Source: Aureivirga sp. CE67 (GTDB taxonomy: Bacteria; Bacteroidota; Bacteroidia; Flavobacteriales; Flavobacteriaceae). Taken from it: 64,000 bases of DNA. Shown here one piece after another: positions 44,186 to 50,878 of this stretch. The position numbers were made by a program, and so were the translations under genes. Within the stretch, counting starts at the first letter, position 1. Each line of letters starts with the position of its first letter. The notes beneath the pieces are model-generated. The model was not told the origin of the DNA and did no database searches. It was given only the letters and a program-made list of their open reading frames with translations. The stretch covers positions 618,896 through 682,895 of the forward strand of contig NZ_JADOTV010000001.1 of NCBI RefSeq assembly GCF_015767245.1, written 5' to 3'.

Positions 44186-45378
44186 GAGTTCTGAGCATTT
44201 ACATTGTTATAAATTTTCATCGAATTTGCCATAATTTTGGTAAATCCTTTTACATCTTCTCCTCTCCAATTCTTATTCATTTCACCATAATCTCCAAAAT
44301 CTGATTTCATTAAATCAAAGTCAGATTCGATGCCGTCTACCGTAAAATGATAAGGTTTTAAAGTTACCATCACAGCACCAGAAACTGTTTTTTGTGTATG
44401 TTCCAAAAATTGCTCAATCGAACGCATTACAGGTTCAAAATACTGTGCGTCATGAATAAACATTCCGTACCAACTTCCTAATTGCTCTTTCCAATGCAAT
44501 TGCCATTTTGATAAAGTATGCTTCTCCAAAGTATGATGTGCTTTGATAATAATAGCAGCAGCAGCAGCTTCAAAACCAACCCTTCCTTTAATCCCAATAA
44601 TCGTATCGCCAACATGAATATCTCTACCAATTGCAAACTTATTAGCAATTTCTTCCAAGGTTTGAATTGCTTTTACAGCAGACATTTTTTCATCATTGAT
44701 TCCACAGATTTCTCCATTTTCAAAATGTAAAATGATTTTCTCATTTTCTGTTTTAAGCAATGGACTTGGAAAAGCTTTTTCAGGTAAAGTTAGGTTAGAA
44801 GTCAACGTTTCTGCACCACCAACACTTGTTCCCCAAAGCCCTTTATTGATAGAATATTGTGCTTTTTCCCAAGGAATCGAAACATTGTGTTTTGCTAAAA
44901 AATCGATTTCTTCTTTTCTCGAAAGTTTTAAATCTCTGATAGGTGTCAGAATCTCGATTTCTGGAGCGATCAACTGAAAAATCAAATCAAAACGCACTTG
45001 ATCATTTCCTGCTCCCGTACTTCCATGAGCGATATATTTTGCTCCAGATTCTTTTGCATAAGTTGCCAAAGCAATCGCTTGATGAATTCTTTCCGCACTT
45101 ACAGAAAGTGGATAAGAATTGTTTTTTAGAACATTTCCAAAAATCAGATATTTCACGATTTTCTGATAATAATTCTCCGTTTGTTCTAATGTTTTATGTG
45201 TTTTCACTCCTAAAAAATAAGCTTTTTGCTCAATTTCTTGAAGTTCTTTTTTAGAAAAACCACCAGTATTTACTATGGCAGAATGAACATCTAAATTCTT
45301 TTCGTGTTTTAAATATTTTACGCAAAAGGAAGTGTCCAACCCTCCGCTAAATGCTAAGATTACTTTGTTATTTTTCAT
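44182..45378 (-). CDS. argG: Argininosuccinate synthase
   Basis: A 398-residue ATP-dependent ligase joining citrulline and aspartate. The N-terminal ATP loop AFSGGLDTSFCVKYL (9-23), the AHGSTGAGNDQVRFDL segment (near 117) and the GVGGAE-like SVGGAETLTS region are characteristic. It is the second gene of the operon and overlaps the acetyltransferase gene by 11 bp. Order argG-argC-argD-argF'-argB-argE-argH is tight throughout. Confidence 0.95.
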   Translation of the reverse strand: MKNNKVILAFSGGLDTSFCVKYLKHEKNLDVHSAIVNTGGFSKKELQEIEQKAYFLGVKTHKTLEQTENYYQKIVKYLIFGNVLKNNSYPLSVSAERIHQAIALATYAKESGAKYIAHGSTGAGNDQVRFDLIFQLIAPEIEILTPIRDLKLSRKEEIDFLAKHNVSIPWEKAQYSINKGLWGTSVGGAETLTSNLTLPEKAFPSPLLKTENEKIILHFENGEICGINDEKMSAVKAIQTLEEIANKFAIGRDIHVGDTIIGIKGRVGFEAAAAAIIIKAHHTLEKHTLSKWQLHWKEQLGSWYGMFIHDAQYFEPVMRSIEQFLEHTQKTVSGAVMVTLKPYHFTVDGIESDFDLMKSDFGDYGEMNKNWRGEDVKGFTKIMANSMKIYNNVNAQNS

Positions 45379-45988
45379 GATTTAGATTCGTTAAATTTTC
45401 TATTGAATTAAACTCGACCAATGAATTGCTTCCTTCGTTGCTGTGTTGTTTTGTGTGTTGTGTTTTTAAGTCGCAAATCATTCCTGTGCAAAGACACATT
45501 GTACGGTTTGTCCGTTTCAAAATGTCATAATTTTTGCAGCTCCGACATCCGTTCCAGAATGTCTCGTCTTTTGTTAATTCAGAAAAAGTAACCGGCTTAT
45601 AACCTAAATCCGAATTGATTTTCATCACTGCTAAACTTGTGGTAATTCCGAAAAGTTTTGCCGTAGGAAATTTCTCTTTTGACAAATCAAAAATTGCCTT
45701 CTTAATTGCTTTCGCAAGTCCTTTTTTCTGATATTTTGGATGAATTATCAATCCTGAATTTGCTACATATTCTTGGTCTTCCCAACTCTCGATATAGCAA
45801 AATCCGACAGCTAAATCATTGTCAATCGCAATGATAGCTTTTCCTTCTTCCATCTTTTTTTCGATGTAATGAGGTTCACGTTTGGCAATACCAGTCCCCC
45901 TAACACTCGAAGCATTTTCCATCATTTTACAAATTGACGAAGCAAACTTCAAGTGCTTTGAACTAGCATTAGTTATGATTATAGACAT
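45368..45988 (-). CDS. GNAT acetyltransferase with Cys-rich tail, arginine operon first gene
   Basis: A 206-residue protein. Residues about 1-140 form a GNAT N-acetyltransferase with the acetyl-CoA loop KYQKKGLAKAI (85-95). Position at the head of the arginine operon, and absence of other acylating genes, suggest it makes the N-acylglutamate for argB (an ArgA-like job). The C-terminal extension has five Cys in C-x2-C...C-x-C-x4-C spacing (148, 151, 165, 167, 172), possibly a metal-binding or redox element. Overlaps argG by 11 bp; leader peptide and promoter lie upstream. Confidence 0.85.
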   Translation of the reverse strand: MSIIITNASSKHLKFASSICKMMENASSVRGTGIAKREPHYIEKKMEEGKAIIAIDNDLAVGFCYIESWEDQEYVANSGLIIHPKYQKKGLAKAIKKAIFDLSKEKFPTAKLFGITTSLAVMKINSDLGYKPVTFSELTKDETFWNGCRSCKNYDILKRTNRTMCLCTGMICDLKTQHTKQHSNEGSNSLVEFNSIENLTNLNHEK

Positions 45989-46051
45989 AACAAAATGGGC
46001 TATGTTAAAACTGTAATTTTTAAAAAAATATAGGTATTCTATCTTGGAAAG

Positions 46052-46070
46052 GTGATGTACGGAACATCAC
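46052..46070 (-). promoter_or_regulatory. Hairpin in the arginine operon leader
   Basis: Perfect 7-bp stem GTGATGT (46052-46058) / ACATCAC (46064-46070) with a 5-nt loop, 10 bp beyond the leader peptide stop. There is a T-run further on (46021-46028 on the minus strand), but not directly after the stem, so whether it is a terminator is uncertain. Confidence 0.45.
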
Positions 46071-46079
46071 ATAAAAATA

Positions 46080-46121
46080 TTACGCCAAAAGGCGACGTCG
46101 GAAATCGAAGCGAAAAGACAT
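46080..46121 (-). CDS. Putative arginine-rich leader peptide (attenuator)
   Basis: A 13-codon reading frame on the minus strand, ATG at 46121 and TAA at 46080-46082, coding for M-S-F-R-F-D-F-R-R-R-L-L-A. Four of thirteen residues are Arg, three consecutive (CGA CGT CGC). It lies in the leader of the arginine operon, about 100 nt after the predicted transcription start. The frame's end overlaps the CGCC/GGCG hairpin (46083-46094). This is the layout of a ribosome-mediated attenuation peptide. Upstream bases are not an obvious ribosome site, so translation is inferred. Confidence 0.5.
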   Translation of the reverse strand: MSFRFDFRRRLLA

Positions 46122-46132
46122 AGCAGTAGCTG

Positions 46133-46148
46133 CAACTAAATTTAGTTG
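46133..46148. promoter_or_regulatory. 16-bp perfect palindrome in the arginine leader
   Basis: CAACTAAATTTAGTTG is fully self-complementary, 12 bp upstream of the leader peptide start and inside the predicted transcript. It can fold as a 6-bp stem with an AATT loop in RNA or serve as an operator in DNA. The flanks AGACATA and TATGTCT form a wider dyad around it. Confidence 0.5.
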
Positions 46149-46230
46149 TGCTGAAAAAATGTTTTGTATGTCTTTAATTGATTTCACTTAAATGTATTTC
46201 TTTTTGTGTTGTATGTAGAAAACAACGGAA

Positions 46231-46261
46231 CAAAAGTAGATGCTTTTTTTGTTTTTGCAAA
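46231..46261 (-). promoter_or_regulatory. Promoter of the arginine operon
   Basis: On the minus strand TTTG (46258-46261), a 19-bp spacer, then TACTTTTG (46231-46238): a full match to the Bacteroidota consensus. Transcription should start near 46224. Confidence 0.78.
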
Positions 46262-46292
46262 TTTGAGCATTGTTAAAATGGGTTTCTTAAGG

Positions 46293-46322
46293 TTATCAAC
46301 AGTTATTAACAAGTTATCAACA
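46293..46322 (+). repeat. Three helically spaced TTATCAACA-like direct repeats
   Basis: TTATCAACA at 46293-46301, TTATTAACA at 46303-46311 and TTATCAACA at 46314-46322, spaced 10-11 bp. A TTATTCACA, which fits the DnaA-box consensus TTATNCACA, lies at 46371-46379. They are upstream of the arginine promoter. They may be DnaA boxes or an activator site. Confidence 0.5.
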
Positions 46323-46440
46323 AAAGTATTTTTTAGCGAACTTTTTCAAGAAACCAACAAACAACAATACTTATTCACATAGTTACTGTTAATAAAATTA
46401 AAAAAGTATAAATCGTAATTTTCATGTTTTTTTAACGAAA

Positions 46441-47424
46441 TTATTTACAGATAGAATCCAAAACTTGGCAGTTTTCATTGTTTCTATAGAGTATAATTTT
46501 CTCTACTTTTTTCTTTTCTAAAATACAAAGTGCCTTACAATTTGTCAAAGAAGGATTGTAAGAAACAATAATTCGAATTCCTTTTCCTTTCAAATTTGCA
46601 ATGCTTTGTATGTTTTTTAAACTCGGATTTGTTTGGATTAAAATCTTATTTCCAACCTCTCTTAAATCATCCAAACCTTTTAAGTTTTTCAGACGATTAT
46701 TATAAGAAATTTCCACAGATTTCCCTACGGTTTTTAAACTTGAAATTCCTTGAAGATTGACAATATTTTGAAGAACCATAATTTTTAAGTCTCCTTGAAT
46801 TTCTTTTAAATTATTTAAACCATCCAAAGAAGCTAATGATTTATTTTGATTGATCACCAAATCACCTTGAATTTGTTTTACATTTTCCAAACCTCGAAGA
46901 TTCTTCAATTTTTGATTGTTGAAAATCGTCACATTTCCGAAAATCGTATCTAATTTTTCAAAACTATTGATGGAATCTAGCAAAGGATTTTTTTCAATAT
47001 ATAAATAACTATTCAACGTTTTTAAGTTTGGAATTCCTCTCAGAGTTTTCAGTTTTTTGTTTAAACCAACATAAAGATATCCGCCAATAGAATCTAAACT
47101 ATCTAAGCCTTCCAAAGATTCTAAACTAGGATTGTGATACACATCTAAAAAACCACCTACTTTTTTCAGATTTGACAAGCCTTGTAAAGATTTCAGACTA
47201 TCATTATTATTAATCAAAATATAACCTTGTACTCTTTCCAGAAGTTTTAATCGTTGTAAATCATGAATTTCTTTTCCAGAAATAGAAAGATTTCCTTCAA
47301 TGATTTGATACGAAAAATTATCTACATCTTTTTGTGTAGAAAGTACAACATCTCCTTTGGAAATTTTTGATTGTGAAAAACATAAAATAGGAATAAAAAA
47401 TAGGATTAGTAAAACTCTGTGCAT
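46441..47424 (-). CDS. Secreted L-domain/leucine-rich-repeat-like protein
   Basis: 327 residues from the ATG at 47424, which gives a clean signal peptide (MHRVLLILFFIPILCFSQ); an earlier ATG at 47481 adds an unlikely extension. The mature protein is nearly all repeats of about 22-24 residues of the form LxGLxNLKxVGGxLxVxxNPxLxSL, like receptor L-domain or BspA-type LRR solenoids, capped by a Cys-containing end (CKALCILEKKK...CQVLDSICK). It is probably an exported surface or periplasmic protein for binding; ligand unknown. No neighbour on the same transcript. Confidence 0.8.
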   Translation of the reverse strand: MHRVLLILFFIPILCFSQSKISKGDVVLSTQKDVDNFSYQIIEGNLSISGKEIHDLQRLKLLERVQGYILINNNDSLKSLQGLSNLKKVGGFLDVYHNPSLESLEGLDSLDSIGGYLYVGLNKKLKTLRGIPNLKTLNSYLYIEKNPLLDSINSFEKLDTIFGNVTIFNNQKLKNLRGLENVKQIQGDLVINQNKSLASLDGLNNLKEIQGDLKIMVLQNIVNLQGISSLKTVGKSVEISYNNRLKNLKGLDDLREVGNKILIQTNPSLKNIQSIANLKGKGIRIIVSYNPSLTNCKALCILEKKKVEKIILYRNNENCQVLDSICK

Positions 47425-47548
47425 GACTTTTTCTTTTAATAACATGAAATTACGGATTAAAAAAATAGAAGAAAATAGCACTATTTATTTTTAGTAAAAA
47501 AGTAACATTTGACACAAAAAATAGAGTTAATATTTCAAGCTTTAAATA

Positions 47549-47847
47549 TTATTTTTTAATGTAATACTTTCCATCGTTATTTTTACCTATAAAATAAACT
47601 CTATGTTTGGTTTGATAAAACAAAGGTTCACCTGTTTTATCTGAAATAACTAAAAAATCTAAAGACTCAAAAATTTGTTTTTCTTCAATTGGAAGTGTCC
47701 ATACATTAATAAATTCTTCTTCATTATTTTCATTTCTAATTTGTTTTTACTATAAATCAATTTTAAATCTTCCTCATTTAATATTAAATCAAAATCATTT
47801 AATATTTCTTTTACTTTATGTAAAATTTGTTCTTTTGTAAATTTCAT
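47549..47847 (-). pseudogene. Frameshifted small gene, unknown function
   Basis: Reading the minus strand from the ATG at 47847, the frame runs about 38 codons (MKFTKEQILHKVKEILNDFD...). It then enters a short non-conserved tail. In another frame from about 47750 the sequence continues as a well-formed protein (NNEEEFINVWTLPIEEKQ...YFIGKNNDGKYYIKK) to a stop at 47549. One extra A in the A5 run at the switch point (minus strand AGTAAAAAC) would restore an open frame of about 99 codons. It may be a pseudogene, a sequencing error or a frameshift site. The composition matches the immunity-like genes to the right. Confidence 0.55.
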
Positions 47848-47940
47848 CCTTCTATTTTTATTGAATCTTATCCAAATTTGTTTTTAACTTTATTAGTATA
47901 ATTGAAAGTATCTTTTAATTCTGCTTCAATCGCCCAGCTA

Positions 47941-47988
47941 GCGCTCAAATCCTTCCAAGTGACACACAACAATTGGAAACACCTTTCC
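47941..47988. repeat. Island spacer repeat, copy 1
   Basis: GCGCTCAAATCCTTCCAAGT followed by GACACACAACAATTGGAAACACC. Similar to 49369-49412 and, less completely, to 50294-50328. Confidence 0.65.
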
Positions 47989-48115
47989 TATTAAATCCAT
48001 TTTATTAAGCAACAAATATTTAAATAGCATTTTCAAAAAGATAATTTCCAATACAGCAATTTCTACTCCATTTTTTCACCTCAAATATAAATTTATCTTA
48101 CTAGTTTTAATACAT

Positions 48116-48150
48116 AAAAAAACCAGTAAAATAAATAATTACTGGTTTGA
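48116..48150 (-). terminator. Terminator after the Fic gene
   Basis: AAACCAGTAA (48120-48129) pairs with TTACTGGTTT (48139-48148), with an A/T-run outside. Almost the same hairpin follows the SUKH gene at 49772. Confidence 0.8.
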
Positions 48151-48168
48151 TTTTCAAAACTAAACTCT

Positions 48169-49233
48169 TTAATGCAAAGATAAAAGTTCATATAATTTCA
48201 CATTGATATAAAAATTCTCTTTTCCTATTTTTTCTTTATGTAAGATTCCTTTTTTCTTTAATTCTTCTAAATATTTTACTGCCGTAATCCTAGAAACATT
48301 TAATTCATCCATCATAAAATGAATTTTGGTATATGGATGTTTAAAAATATTATTCAGCAGATCTTGGCTGTATATTTTTGGTAACTCTTCTCTTATTTTA
48401 TTTTTATGGAAAAGCATTAATTCTTTAATCTTATGAATCAGACGAATCGTTTGTTTTGATGTTTCGATCACTGCTTCTAGAATAAAAAGCACCCAAGATT
48501 CCCAATCTTTTTCATCTCTAACTTTTTGCAGCAAGGCATAATATTGCTGCTTGTGCTGGTTGATATATCTACTTAAATATAAAATAGGACTTTCTAATAA
48601 ATCTTCTTTCACTAAATATAAAATATTAATAATCCTCCCTACTCTTCCATTTCCATCATAAAAAGGATGAATACTTTCAAATTGATGATGAATAATTGCC
48701 ATTTTCACTAAAGGGTCTTCATCGGATAACATTTCGTCATTAATATATTTTTCCAAATTAGACATCAGAATAATTATTTCTTCTTGAGTTTGCGGTGGCG
48801 TATAAATAACCTCTTGGGTTTTCTCATTTTTGAGTGTAGTTCCTGCTTGCTTTCTAAAACCTGAATTACTTTCTTTTATGACGGATTGTATCCTTATAAT
48901 ATCTCTATTCAACAACAAACCTGTAGCTTTTACAATTTCATACCCTCTCTTCAAAGCCGTATTATAATGATATATTTCTTTTGAAGCTAATGATTTATAA
49001 TTTTCTGCAAGACTATCTGATTGGTACAATTCGTCGTGTGTCGTAATAATATTCTCTATCGCAGAACTATCTTTTGCTTCTTGTAAAGATAAAGTATTCA
49101 CCAAAATATGCTCGTTTGGAATACTCAAAGCAGTTCCTTTTAATTCTGCTAATGCAGCTCGTGCAGCAGCTGTCTTTTTCAGTACTTTCTTGTTTTCTAT
49201 CTCTATTGCTAAAGGTAAGTTTACATATTTCAT
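48169..49233 (-). CDS. Class II Fic-family protein (probable AMP-transferase) with C-terminal winged helix
   Basis: 354 residues from the ATG at 49233 (an earlier in-frame ATG at 49308 would place the operator inside the gene). The N-terminal inhibitory motif SSAIEN (56-61; [ST]-x3-E-[GN]) marks an autoinhibited class II Fic protein. The Fic core motif HPFYDGNGR is at 189-197. The C-terminal region (about 300-354, with HPYTKIHFMMDELNVSRITAVKYLEELKKKGIL) is a winged-helix DNA-binding domain. Fic proteins typically transfer AMP to target proteins. Targets and exact chemistry are unknown. Confidence 0.9.
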   Translation of the reverse strand: MKYVNLPLAIEIENKKVLKKTAAARAALAELKGTALSIPNEHILVNTLSLQEAKDSSAIENIITTHDELYQSDSLAENYKSLASKEIYHYNTALKRGYEIVKATGLLLNRDIIRIQSVIKESNSGFRKQAGTTLKNEKTQEVIYTPPQTQEEIIILMSNLEKYINDEMLSDEDPLVKMAIIHHQFESIHPFYDGNGRVGRIINILYLVKEDLLESPILYLSRYINQHKQQYYALLQKVRDEKDWESWVLFILEAVIETSKQTIRLIHKIKELMLFHKNKIREELPKIYSQDLLNNIFKHPYTKIHFMMDELNVSRITAVKYLEELKKKGILHKEKIGKENFYINVKLYELLSLH

Positions 49234-49249
49234 TCGATTATTTTTTAGA

Positions 49250-49283
49250 ACATATATAGAAAAGTACGATTTTCTATACATAT
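49250..49283. promoter_or_regulatory. Fic operator 1 (inverted repeat)
   Basis: ACATATATAGAAAA (49250-49263) and TTTTCTATACATAT (49270-49283) are arms of a 14-bp motif ACATNTATAGAAAA, with a 6-bp spacer. It begins 17 bp upstream of the Fic start. Confidence 0.7.
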
Positions 49284-49290
49284 AATCAAA

Positions 49291-49324
49291 ACATGTATAG
49301 AAAAACACTATTTCCTATATATGT
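49291..49324. promoter_or_regulatory. Fic operator 2 (inverted repeat)
   Basis: ACATGTATAGAAAA (49291-49304) and TTTCCTATATATGT (49311-49324), the same motif and again a 6-bp spacer. Its centre is 41 bp from that of operator 1, about four helical turns. Confidence 0.7.
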
Positions 49325-49368
49325 TATCCGAACGTATATAAAAAATTTGAAAAGAATTTCCCCTGTTA

Positions 49369-49412
49369 ACGCTCGAATCCTTTCGAGTGCCACACAACAA
49401 TTGAAAACACCT
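49369..49412. repeat. Island spacer repeat, copy 2
   Basis: Contains the hairpin CTCGAA/TTCGAG with a TCCT loop, followed by GTGCCACACAACAATTGAAA and ACACC. Homologous to 47941-47988 and 50294-50328. Confidence 0.65.
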
Positions 49413-49687
49413 TTTAAACATAAAAAAATATATTCTTAATTTAAAATTCGTAATTATTAATTAAAACACCCTCCGCTATCGCTAAATTGTATTTAGTGGT
49501 TTCCACAACAACATTAAAAGTATTTAAATATCAATTTCAAAAAGGTAATTTTCACAAGCATAATTTCTTACACTAGAATACTTCCATTCTATAGCTTCTA
49601 AAACAAAACTTGATTCTATTGAATTTTGATGGATATATTCTATTTTTTTGTTTTAAATATAAGTTTATTTCACTAATTTTTATTCAT

Positions 49688-49723
49688 AAAAAAACCAGTA
49701 ACTATAAATAATTACTGGTTTAA
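49688..49723 (-). terminator. Terminator after the SUKH gene at 49772
   Basis: AAACCAGTAA pairs with TTACTGGTTT, same stem as the Fic terminator, 50 bp after the SUKH stop. Confidence 0.75.
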
Positions 49724-49771
49724 TTGTTATTTACGCTACGAACTTTAAGTTCACAAAATATGATAAAAAAA

Positions 49772-50248
49772 CTAATTCCTTCTATAATACTTTTGCTCTG
49801 ATATTATAATTTCGATATGGTTTTTTATTAATTTTGAAAGCTCACAAGCTCTTGCATAAATAAATTGTTCTTCATATTTTTCATCAAAATATGGATCGCA
49901 ATGGTAAACGAAAGGATCCTCTTCATTAGTATCTAGGTATATAAAACTGATTGTATCTAAACCATTAAGTTTACTTACTACAAAATAAGGGCGCCCTATG
50001 TGATTTCCATATTTTGAGAATATTTTTTTTGCTTTTTCTTGAAGATCTTCAATTCCTTCAGATGTATCAAAACCAAAACCATTATAATCACCTGCTAAAT
50101 ATAAAAATTCTCGTAACGCTTGTGGAAATTTTTTACCATTATTGTATTTCTGCTCTATCAACTCTATTTTTTCTATTGAAAATCCAATGTTTGCTGATAT
50201 ACCTATATTTGGATTTTCTTCTACAATTTTTAAATATTTTATTTCCAT
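49772..50248 (-). CDS. SMI1/KNR4 (SUKH)-like protein, putative immunity protein
   Basis: A 158-residue soluble protein: the helix-loop KKFPQALREFLYLAGDYNGFGF (about 39-60) followed by the beta-rich part with YLDTNEEDPFVYHCD fits the SUKH fold. SUKH proteins are commonly immunity proteins against secreted toxins. The target toxin is not visible. Same strand as all genes of the array; last in the row before the Fic gene, with its own terminator. Confidence 0.72.
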   Translation of the reverse strand: MEIKYLKIVEENPNIGISANIGFSIEKIELIEQKYNNGKKFPQALREFLYLAGDYNGFGFDTSEGIEDLQEKAKKIFSKYGNHIGRPYFVVSKLNGLDTISFIYLDTNEEDPFVYHCDPYFDEKYEEQFIYARACELSKLIKNHIEIIISEQKYYRRN

Positions 50249-50293
50249 CTTTTAATTTAATTTTAATGCCTTTTTTAAATCTGGATAACCCGC

Positions 50294-50328
50294 TAACGTT
50301 CGAATCCTTTTGAATAACACAAAATTTA
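50294..50328. repeat. Island spacer repeat, copy 3 (partial)
   Basis: TAACGTTCGAATCCTTTTGA then ATAACACAAAATTTA. The hairpin TTCGAA/TTTGAA is retained with one G-T pair, but the CACACAACAATTG part is degenerate. Confidence 0.55.
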
Positions 50329-50438
50329 AACATAAAAAACAGTACTTCTATTAAAAAAATATTGGTTTTGTTTTTTTGAGTAGCTGATACGCCACGAACT
50401 AAAAGTTTACGGAAGTGGAGGATTTTTAACACAACAAA

Positions 50439-50867
50439 TTATCGTTTAATCCGTCTCCCTGAACCTTTAAAAATTTTTAATTTATAATTATCTAATATAT
50501 ATTTTTTGATTTCATTTAACACTTCATTATTTAAATTTTCTGCCCACCCTAAATAATCATCTCCTAAATAAAATATTTCAGAAATTTCAGGACATTCTTC
50601 AAAAAGAATTCTTATATTATTTGTGATCGGATCATTTACAACTAATTCAAGACCACCTTGTGCTGCATATCCTTTTTGAGAATCTCTACTCCATCCTAAA
50701 ATTACTTGAATCGCTACACTTAAATATGTATTTATTGGCGCATATTCTACCATTTCTAAATATTTATTTCCTATTACGGTTTCTGCATTTTTTAAATATT
50801 TAATTGATTTTCCTTCCTCTAGAAAAAGAATCAATTCGTCTAAAATTTCTTTAATTGTTTCATCCAT
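50439..50867 (-). CDS. Small protein of unknown function in the immunity-like array
   Basis: A 142-residue soluble, mostly helical protein (MDETIKEILDELILFLEEG..., with a central VILGWSRDSQKGYAAQGGLELVV and acidic FEECPEISEIFYLGDDYLGWAEN). No family is recognised. It lies 11 bp after four tandem MORN/YwqK-like genes and probably belongs to the same transcript, so an immunity role is plausible by context only. Confidence 0.6.
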   Translation of the reverse strand: MDETIKEILDELILFLEEGKSIKYLKNAETVIGNKYLEMVEYAPINTYLSVAIQVILGWSRDSQKGYAAQGGLELVVNDPITNNIRILFEECPEISEIFYLGDDYLGWAENLNNEVLNEIKKYILDNYKLKIFKGSGRRIKR

Positions 50868-50878
50868 ATTTTTTTATT

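Larger units (their letters stand above)
45989..46440. other. Long leader/regulatory region of the arginine operon
   Basis: A 452-bp gap with, in transcription order (minus strand): direct repeats (46293-46322), a full promoter (46231-46261), a 16-bp palindrome (46133-46148), an Arg-rich leader peptide (46080-46121), the CGCC/GGCG hairpin overlapping its end, and a GTGATGT/ACATCAC hairpin (46052-46070). The predicted 5' untranslated leader is about 235 nt. Confidence 0.6.
47848..48168. other. Gap holding the first immunity-island spacer repeat
   Basis: About 320 bp. It includes a spacer repeat (47941-47988) also found at 49369 and 50294, and the Fic gene terminator (48116-48150). The remainder, with TCAAAAAGATAATTT-like text, resembles other spacers in this island. 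No gene is seen. Confidence 0.5.
49234..49771. other. Fic upstream region and island spacer
   Basis: 538 bp without a gene. The left part holds two paired inverted repeats (49250-49283 and 49291-49324). Next comes the spacer repeat (49369-49412) and a region similar in text to 47990-48120, ending in the terminator of the SUKH gene (49688-49723). Confidence 0.55.

Noticed and set aside
46052-46070. Calling the last leader hairpin a true terminator of the arginine attenuator
   Set aside because: No T-run follows the stem directly; the nearest is about 24 nt away. It is reported only as a hairpin.
49369-49412. Integron attC sites as explanation for the island spacer repeats
   Set aside because: The hairpin and CACACAACAATTG segment do not show the RYYYAAC/GTTRRRY core pair, and no integrase is in the window. 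Left as an unexplained repeat.
50014-50313. 99-codon plus-strand frame opposite the SUKH gene at 49772
   Set aside because: Leu/Phe-rich shadow of a conserved minus-strand gene; it also runs into a spacer repeat.
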